NCBI RefSeq assembly: GCF_002563715.1
Contig: NZ_PDJJ01000001.1
Span: forward strand, 868,001 to 932,000
From: Isoptericola jiangsuensis
Lineage (GTDB): Bacteria; Actinomycetota; Actinomycetes; Actinomycetales; Cellulomonadaceae
DNA: 64,000 nucleotides
Direction of reading: 5' to 3'
Below the pieces are notes generated by a model. The model searched no databases, was not told the DNA's origin, and saw nothing but the letters and a program-made list of their open reading frames with translations. Shown here piece by piece: positions 51,882 through 64,000 of the stretch (positions are counted from its first letter, which is position 1; every line of letters begins with the position of its first letter). Both the position numbers and the translations under genes were made by a program.

Positions 51882-54485
51882 GTGACGAGCAGGACGGCCC
51901 TCGACGCGCGCCTGCGTGAGGCGCAGGAGCTCAACGCGGCCTCCCGGGTCCGGCCCGCCTCGAAGGCGTTCCGGGCGCTGCTGCGCGACGTCGCGCCGCT
52001 CGACGCGGCGACGGTCGGCTCCTGGGTGGTGGAGCTGCGCGTGCGGGCGCTCGTCGGCGAGGCGGCGTGCGTGCACTCCCTCACCGGGGACCTGGATGCC
52101 GCCCGGAGGCTGGTCCAGGAGGCCCTCGAGGTCGCGCAGGCGGCAGGGGACACCCGCCTGGCCGCCGTCGCCCACGGACAGCAGGGCCTGTTGCTGCTGT
52201 GGTCGGGTGAGGTGGCGGCTGCCGCGGACGCCTTCGACCGAGCACTGGCGGGTGTGGCGGCCGACAACCACCGCGACCTCGCGGTGCTGCACATCAACCG
52301 CGCGGCGGCCAACCTGGAGTTCGGGCGTCTGGACGAGGTGGTCGTCGACCACGAGGCGGCGCTGCAGCACGCCCGTGCCATCGGTCACGAGCGGTACGAG
52401 GCGTTCGCGGGGTTCAACCTGGGCTACGCGCACTACCGCCAAGGCGACTTCCCGGCGGCGCTGGCCGAGCTGGAGGCATCGGCGCGGCGGCAGCCCGGCG
52501 GACCCGACGGCTGGTCCGAGGTCATGCGGGCCCAGGTCCTCGTCGACGCCGGCCTGGTGTCGGAGGCCGAGCAGGTGCTGGCGGACTCCGAGGAGCTCCT
52601 GGCGACGGAGAACCTCGCCGGCGAGCTCGCGGACGCGCTGTACACCCGAGCGCTCTGTGCCCTGCTGCTGCGGCGCGCGGACGAGGCGACCCGCTGGGCG
52701 CGTCAGGCACGGCGGGCGTTCGCGCGGGTCGGGAACACGACGTGGGCCCTCCAGGCGGAGGTCGTCGAGCTGGAGGCGCGGCTGTCGCAGGACCGCCGCT
52801 CGCCCGGCGTGCGGCAGGCGACCTTGCGGCGGCGGAGCGAGGAGGCGTTGGCCCTGGCCCGGGCGGGGGACGACCGCGGCCCGGCCGCCGTGGCCGGTGT
52901 CTCGGTCGCTGCGCGGCTGCTCGCGGCGGAGTGGGCGCTGCTCGCCGGCGACACGGGTCGCGCTGCCGAGGTGCTCGACGCGGTCCCGCGCCGTCTCACG
53001 GCTTGCCCGCTGCCGCTGCGGCTGCACCACGAGTCGGTGCGTGCGCAGCTGGCGTTCGCGCGGGGGGACCGCCGCGGGGGGCTGGCGGCGGTGCGGCGGG
53101 GGCACCGGGTGCTCGCGGACCACCGGGCGCGGCTGGGGTCGGTGGACACCGTCACGGCGGCGGCGACGCACGGTGCGCGCCTCGCGATCGTGGACGTCGA
53201 GGCGGCCCTGGCGACGGGGCGTGCCGGCACGGTGTTCGACGCGACGGAGCGCGGTCGGGCGGCGTTCGCCGGGGCGGCGCGGGTGCGGCCTCCGGAGGAC
53301 CCGGAGCTGGCGGACCTCATGGCGCGGGCCCGCCGTGCCGCGGAGGAGGCACGCGAGCTGGGTGCCGGTGAGGGTGGTGACGCCCGGGAGGGTGCCCGCA
53401 AGACGGTGGAGGCACGCCGGCTGCAGGAGCGGGCGCGGCAGCGGTCGTGGCAGCTGGGCGGCGCCGCGGGTGGTCCCGTGCCCCGGCCGGCGACGGCGCG
53501 GGCGGTGTCGGCGGGCCTGGCCGGGGACCGGCCGGGTGCCGCCGTCGTGTCGTTCCTGCTGCGGGACCGGCTGACGGCCGTGCGGGTGGACGCCCGGGGG
53601 GCTCGGCTGGTGGAGCTGTGCGCGCAGCCGGAGGTGACCGAGCTGGCCCGCCGGGTGCGGCAGGACCTGGAGGTGCTGTCCAACCGCCTCATCCCGGCGC
53701 CGATGCGGCACGTCGCCGCGACGTCGGCCGGCCGTTCGCTCGCCCGGCTGGACGACCTGCTCCTCGCGCCCCTGGAGGTCACCGGCCCGTTGTACGTCGC
53801 GGCCCGTGACGGCCTGCTCTCGTTGCCGTGGGCGGCGCTCCCGTCCCGGGCGGGCCTGCCGACCCGGGTGCACTCGTGGGTCGACCTCGGGGGGCTGCCG
53901 GAGCCGCCGCACCGGCGGGGCGCCCTCGTGGTCGGTGGTCCCGACCTGGAGTCGGCGGAGCGGGAGGCGGCTCTGGTGGCCGGGGAGTGGGACGAGGTCG
54001 TGCTGCTGACCGGCGCCGACGCCACGTGCGCCGCGACCACGGCCGAGCTGTCGCGTGCGTCGGTGGTGCACGTGGCCGCGCACGGCGTGCACGAGCCGGA
54101 CAACCCGCTGTTCTCCTGTGTGCGCCTGGCCGACGGCCCGTTGTACGCGCACGAGCTCGACGGCGTGGACCTCGCCGGGACGGTGGTGGTGCTGTCGGCG
54201 TGCGAGGTCGGCCGCGCGTCGACCCGGGTCGGGGGAGAGCCCCTGGGGCTCAAGAGCGTCCTGCTGAGGCTGGGGGCGCGCGCCGTGGTGGCGTCGGTGG
54301 CGCCGTTGCGCGACGACGTCGCCGCCCGGGTGATGCCGCGGCTGCACGCGGCGCTCGCCGCGGGGGAGGCGCCGGCCGCGGCGCTCGCCACGGCGGTGGA
54401 GCCCGAGCAGGAGCCGGTCCCGTTGGTCTGCTACGGCCCGTTGCCACTGGACAAGGGGCTGCTGGGGTCCGTCCCGGCGCGCTAG
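51882..54485 (+). CDS. TPR-CHAT caspase-like protease
   Basis: The protein has 867 residues from GTG 51882; the open frame extends far upstream but overlaps the subtilase. Residues ~1-450 are tetratricopeptide-like helical repeats (for example LHINRAAANLEFGRLDEVVVDHEAALQHARAIG). A charged helical region spans about 490-550. The C-terminal ~300 residues form a CHAT domain: YVAARDGLLSLPWAALPS, then His734 in HVAAHG and Cys774 in VLSACEVGR, the caspase-type dyad. TPR regions sense a partner and release CHAT activity in known systems. Cytoplasmic. Last gene of the sigma-subtilase-CHAT operon. Confidence 0.92.
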   Translation: MTSRTALDARLREAQELNAASRVRPASKAFRALLRDVAPLDAATVGSWVVELRVRALVGEAACVHSLTGDLDAARRLVQEALEVAQAAGDTRLAAVAHGQQGLLLLWSGEVAAAADAFDRALAGVAADNHRDLAVLHINRAAANLEFGRLDEVVVDHEAALQHARAIGHERYEAFAGFNLGYAHYRQGDFPAALAELEASARRQPGGPDGWSEVMRAQVLVDAGLVSEAEQVLADSEELLATENLAGELADALYTRALCALLLRRADEATRWARQARRAFARVGNTTWALQAEVVELEARLSQDRRSPGVRQATLRRRSEEALALARAGDDRGPAAVAGVSVAARLLAAEWALLAGDTGRAAEVLDAVPRRLTACPLPLRLHHESVRAQLAFARGDRRGGLAAVRRGHRVLADHRARLGSVDTVTAAATHGARLAIVDVEAALATGRAGTVFDATERGRAAFAGAARVRPPEDPELADLMARARRAAEEARELGAGEGGDAREGARKTVEARRLQERARQRSWQLGGAAGGPVPRPATARAVSAGLAGDRPGAAVVSFLLRDRLTAVRVDARGARLVELCAQPEVTELARRVRQDLEVLSNRLIPAPMRHVAATSAGRSLARLDDLLLAPLEVTGPLYVAARDGLLSLPWAALPSRAGLPTRVHSWVDLGGLPEPPHRRGALVVGGPDLESAEREAALVAGEWDEVVLLTGADATCAATTAELSRASVVHVAAHGVHEPDNPLFSCVRLADGPLYAHELDGVDLAGTVVVLSACEVGRASTRVGGEPLGLKSVLLRLGARAVVASVAPLRDDVAARVMPRLHAALAAGEAPAAALATAVEPEQEPVPLVCYGPLPLDKGLLGSVPAR

Positions 54486-54589
54486 CGTCGGGCCTGCCGC
54501 CGACCGGCGGCACCGAGGACGCCGGCGCCCCGGCGCTCGTGTGACGAGGGCCTCGTCCCGGAGGGTGCAGGGGCGGGGCTCTCGTCGTG

Positions 54590-54595
54590 TACAGT
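54590..54595 (+). promoter_or_regulatory. Candidate -10 of the rplJL promoter
   Basis: TACAGT lies 5 bases before the L10 leader begins (ggtaaccc at 54601). No convincing -35 is seen 17-18 bp upstream. The hexamer is the same as the -10 in front of tRNA-Trp. Confidence 0.4.
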
Positions 54596-54597
54596 TC

Positions 54598-54780
54598 TCA
54601 GGTAACCCAAGACCGCCGGTCGTCGGACGCTGCCCAGGTTCACCTGGGAAAGCAGAAGACCGAAGTCCCGCTACGGAGCGGAGGCCAGCGCAGGTGACAC
54701 GACGACGATCACACGGTTCAGACCGTGTTCTCCGAGCCCCGTGCGCACCTGCGCCGGGGCTCTTCTCTGTGCCGGGGTGG
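54598..54780 (+). ncRNA. Ribosomal protein L10 leader (autoregulatory 5' UTR of rplJL)
   Basis: The 5' UTR of rplJ has the L10-leader form: a conserved start (ggtaacccaagaccgcc), a stem-loop cccaggt/acctggg (54633-54648) closed by ctgc/gcag, and a kink-turn-like gaccgaag stretch. An acacggt/accgtgt hairpin follows (54711-54728), directly before an attenuator-like stem. L10(L12)4 binds such leaders and represses the operon. The exact boundaries are estimated. Confidence 0.8.
54734..54762 (+). terminator. Attenuator-like stem in the rplJ leader
   Basis: An 8-bp stem gagccccg/cggggctc is extended by gcgc/gcgc around loop acct, with one bulged T, and is followed by ttctct. Its place between the L10 aptamer and the rplJ start suggests premature termination as the regulatory step. 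Confidence 0.6.
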
Positions 54781-54809
54781 ACGGCGGCTCCACCATCGGA
54801 AGGATTGCC

Positions 54810-55340
54810 ATGGCGAGGCCGGACAAGGCAGCCGCCGTCGCGGAGATCGCGGACAAGCTCCGTAGCTCCAACGCGGCCGTGCTGACCGAGTACCGCGGGC
54901 TCACCGTCACGCAGCTCCAGGAGCTGCGGCGGTCGCTGCGCGGCAACGCAACCTACGCCGTGGTGAAGAACACGCTGACCACTATCGCGGCCAAGGAGGC
55001 CGGTGTCGAGGGTCTCGACGCCGAGCTTGCTGGACCGTCCGCGATCGCCTTCGTGACCGGTGACCCGGTCGAGGCGGCCAAGGGTCTGCGTGACTTCGCC
55101 AAGGCGAACCCCGCGCTGGTCATCAAGGGCGGTGTCCTCGACGGCGCCCCCCTGACCGCTGCGGAGATCACCAAGCTCGCGGACCTCGAGTCCCGTGAGG
55201 TCCTGCTGGCCAAGGCGGCCGGCGTGATGAAGGCCAAGATCAGCCAGGCTGCCTACGCCTTCACCGCGAAGCCCGCCCAGGTCGCCCGCGTCATCGATGC
55301 CCTGCGTCAGAAGCAGGAATCGGCTGGTGCCGCTGCCTGA
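54810..55340 (+). CDS. rplJ: 50S ribosomal protein L10
   Basis: The protein has 176 residues from ATG 54810, preceded by ggaagga. The frame is open 69 bases further upstream but that part is the leader. L10 features: [80 protein letters not shown] and the C-terminal helix that binds L7/L12 dimers. It anchors the L12 stalk to 23S rRNA. Located 81 bp upstream of rplL. Confidence 0.97.
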   Translation: MARPDKAAAVAEIADKLRSSNAAVLTEYRGLTVTQLQELRRSLRGNATYAVVKNTLTTIAAKEAGVEGLDAELAGPSAIAFVTGDPVEAAKGLRDFAKANPALVIKGGVLDGAPLTAAEITKLADLESREVLLAKAAGVMKAKISQAAYAFTAKPAQVARVIDALRQKQESAGAAA

Positions 55341-55421
55341 CCAGGCGGCGCACCGACACATCACCCCTGCTTCTGGCGGGCCTGACTGGCCCGTGAAGCG
55401 CTGACTGAAAGGAACGCCATC

Positions 55422-55811
55422 ATGGCGAAGCTCAGCACCGAAGAGCTCCTGTCCGTCTTCGAGGAGCTCACCCTCATCGAGCTCTCCGAGTTCGTGAAGG
55501 CCTTCGAGGAGAAGTTCGACGTCACCGCTGCCGCCCCGGCCGCCGTGGCCGTGGCCGCCCCCGCCGGCGGTGCCGGCGACGCCGCCGCCGAGGAGGAGAA
55601 GGACGAGTTCGACGTCGTCCTGACCGCCGCCGGTGACAAGAAGATCCAGGTCATCAAGGAGGTGCGCGCGCTCACGTCCCTCGGTCTCAAGGAGGCCAAG
55701 GACCTGGTCGACGGCGCCCCGAAGCCCGTCCTGGAGGGCGTCAACAAGGAGACCGCCGAGAAGGCCAAGGCTGCCCTCGAGGGCGCCGGCGCCTCCATCG
55801 AGCTCAAGTGA
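55422..55811 (+). CDS. rplL: 50S ribosomal protein L7/L12
   Basis: The protein has 129 residues. The N-terminal dimerisation helix pair ([34 protein letters not shown]) is followed by an Ala/Gly-rich hinge ([23 protein letters not shown]) and the globular C-terminal domain ([40 protein letters not shown]). It recruits translation factors. Its stop codon lies inside a stem-loop (55808-55836), and a strong terminator follows. Confidence 0.98.
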   Translation: MAKLSTEELLSVFEELTLIELSEFVKAFEEKFDVTAAAPAAVAVAAPAGGAGDAAAEEEKDEFDVVLTAAGDKKIQVIKEVRALTSLGLKEAKDLVDGAPKPVLEGVNKETAEKAKAALEGAGASIELK

Positions 55812-55836
55812 GCCGTGCGGCCCTGCCGCACCTCAC
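55808..55836 (+). other. Stem-loop spanning the rplL stop codon
   Basis: A 5-bp outer stem gtgag/ctcac and 7-bp inner stem gtgcggc/gccgcac, separated by a 2-nt bulge on the left, enclose loop cct. The TGA of rplL lies in the left arm. A second short palindrome (ccgcg/cgcgg) follows at about 55842-55858. They may be RNase processing or mRNA-stability elements. Confidence 0.55.
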
Positions 55837-55867
55837 GGTGACCGCGGTCTGACCGCGGACGCTCCCG

Positions 55868-55901
55868 GAACGGCCCGCACCCCTCGGGGTGCGGGCCGTT
55901 C
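55868..55901 (+). terminator. Terminator between rplL and rpoB
   Basis: A 16-bp perfect stem (55868-55883 with 55886-55901) ends in gttct followed by gtcgttcc, a partial T-rich tail. It should separate rplJL from rpoBC, at least partly, with L12 made in excess over RNA polymerase. Confidence 0.8.
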
Positions 55902-56079
55902 TGTCGTTCCTGTGAAGGTCTGCGGGAGTGTGAGCAAACCCTCCGCCGGACGGGTGGCGACGTCGTACCGAGGCGGGTAACGTTGGTGGGTACCGTTTCT
56001 TGGGCGGCATATGGCGGCCACCGAGACAACGTCCTCAGATCCATGAAACCCGAGGACGTCTCCTCGCGCGCCCACGCGG

Positions 56080-56109
56080 GTGGACTTGTTCAGAGGTTTC
56101 GGCTACGCT
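56080..56109 (+). promoter_or_regulatory. Candidate rpoB promoter
   Basis: GTGGAC (56080-56085) and TACGCT (56104-56109) are spaced by 18 bp and lie about 180 bp before the rpoB start; TTGTTC at 56086 is an alternative -35 but the spacing is poor. The 387-bp rpoB leader (55902-56288) also holds a cgagga/tcctcg hairpin (56051-56066) and an agcgc/gcgct hairpin (56110-56122), with no gene. Confidence 0.3.
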
Positions 56110-56288
56110 AGCGCTTTGCGCTCGACTGTGCCCCGACGCTCCTCCACGCCGACGAAGTCCCGCCCTCGCCACCCGTGTGACTCCCCGGACTCACCCTGTG
56201 ACGCTTGGACGCGGTCCTCGCCCCGCCCCGGTGCCCGTCGCACGACCGAGCGTACAGCGTGCCATCGAACTGCAGGGAAGGACCCCTC

Positions 56289-59801
<3,513 letters not shown>

Positions 59802-59860
59802 TCCAGCGACCAGCTGAACACCACGGATATTCCGAAAGAGCTTTGAGGAAGTAGGACATC

Positions 59861-63742
<3,882 letters not shown>

Positions 63743-63757
63743 TCGTCCGTTCGACGG

Positions 63758-63805
63758 GGGAGGCCCCCTGCGGGACCGGGAGACCGGTCCGGCAGGGGGC
63801 CTCCC
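63758..63805 (+). terminator. Terminator of rpoBC
   Basis: A 14-bp outer stem (63758-63771 with 63792-63805) and a 7-bp inner stem (ggaccgg/ccggtcc) are separated by one G-G mismatch and capped by a GAGA tetraloop. It is the strongest hairpin in the window and lies just after rpoC. Confidence 0.88.
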
Positions 63806-63859
63806 TGCTGCCGCCGGGGCGGCGCGACGGACGTCACAGCCCGCCGGCCGTCTCACCCT

Positions 63860-63888
63860 TTGACCCGGCTTGCTTCCCCGGGTAATCT
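63860..63888 (+). promoter_or_regulatory. Strong sigma-70-type promoter (by synteny of rpsL operon)
   Basis: TTGACC (63860-63865) and TAATCT (63883-63888) are separated by exactly 17 bp, the best match to the housekeeping consensus in the window. Transcription would start at about 63895 and run out of the window. In actinobacteria rpsL-rpsG-fusA normally follow rpoC. The last ~105 bases show no coding start and are probably the leader. Confidence 0.8.
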
Positions 63889-64000
63889 TGGAAGCCGTGC
63901 CCGTGCTGTCGCGCCGTGCATCCCCCGAGGCTTCGGACATCGTCCGTCGAGCTCGGGAGGACGCGCCGCCGACGTCGTGCGGGGGCATCCCGGGACAACG

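Overview
The window is 64 kb of very GC-rich, densely packed DNA with GTG/TTG starts, many 4- and 8-base gene overlaps and almost no A/T outside promoters. Gene content and order point to a Gram-positive actinobacterium of the order Micrococcales, most like the Cellulomonas / Promicromonosporaceae group. The evidence is the actinobacterial order tRNA-Thr, tRNA-Met, rpmG, two MaoC genes ... tRNA-Trp, secE, nusG, rplK, rplA ... rplJ, rplL, rpoB, rpoC, a desferrioxamine-type siderophore operon, and a bifidobacterium-like PFNA signalling cluster. The genus is an inference; no rRNA gene is present.

Region 1 (1-21.7 kb) is one long forward cluster joining a PFNA-type signalling set to a type VII secretion-like core. 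The first part holds an Fn3-repeat protein, MoxR ATPase, DUF58 protein, transglutaminase-fold membrane protein, RDD/FHA protein, PP2C phosphatase, FHA protein, Ser/Thr kinase, an FHA-like/HTH protein and a small membrane protein. The second part holds an FHA-FtsK/SpoIIIE ATPase of EssC type, a WXG100 protein, a second small helical protein, a 438-residue long-helix substrate-like protein and three unrecognised downstream genes. The kinase and phosphatase probably set FHA-read phosphorylation states that gate secretion or cell-wall processes.

Region 2 (21.7-31.6 kb) is mixed housekeeping: htpX, two tandem potassium channels, a reverse-strand set (rarD, yajQ, HAD phosphatase), tRNA-Tyr, tRNA-Thr, tRNA-Met, rpmG, two MaoC-fold dehydratase genes, and thiC behind a TPP riboswitch. 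thiC is bracketed by arrays of a 20-bp tandem repeat. A third, inverted array and a large three-way-junction palindrome lie between thiC and the siderophore operon.

Region 3 (31.5-45.7 kb) starts with an iron-box-controlled siderophore operon: lysine decarboxylase, lysine N-hydroxylase, a fused acyltransferase-NIS synthetase, a penicillin-acylase-family hydrolase and a second acyltransferase. A LacI regulator divergent from an MFS exporter follows, then murB, an L,D-transpeptidase lipoprotein and an adenosine deaminase.

Region 4 (45.7-64 kb) is the transcription/translation block: tRNA-Trp, secE, nusG, rplK, rplA, rplJ, rplL, rpoB, rpoC, ending at a strong promoter for whatever lies beyond the window (by synteny rpsL). 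Between rplA and rplJ sits a four-gene accessory operon: sigma-70-family factor, small two-part protein, subtilase with no signal peptide, and TPR-CHAT caspase-like protease. With the siderophore tailoring genes and the PFNA/T7SS hybrid, this sigma-subtilase-CHAT operon is the most interesting part of the window.
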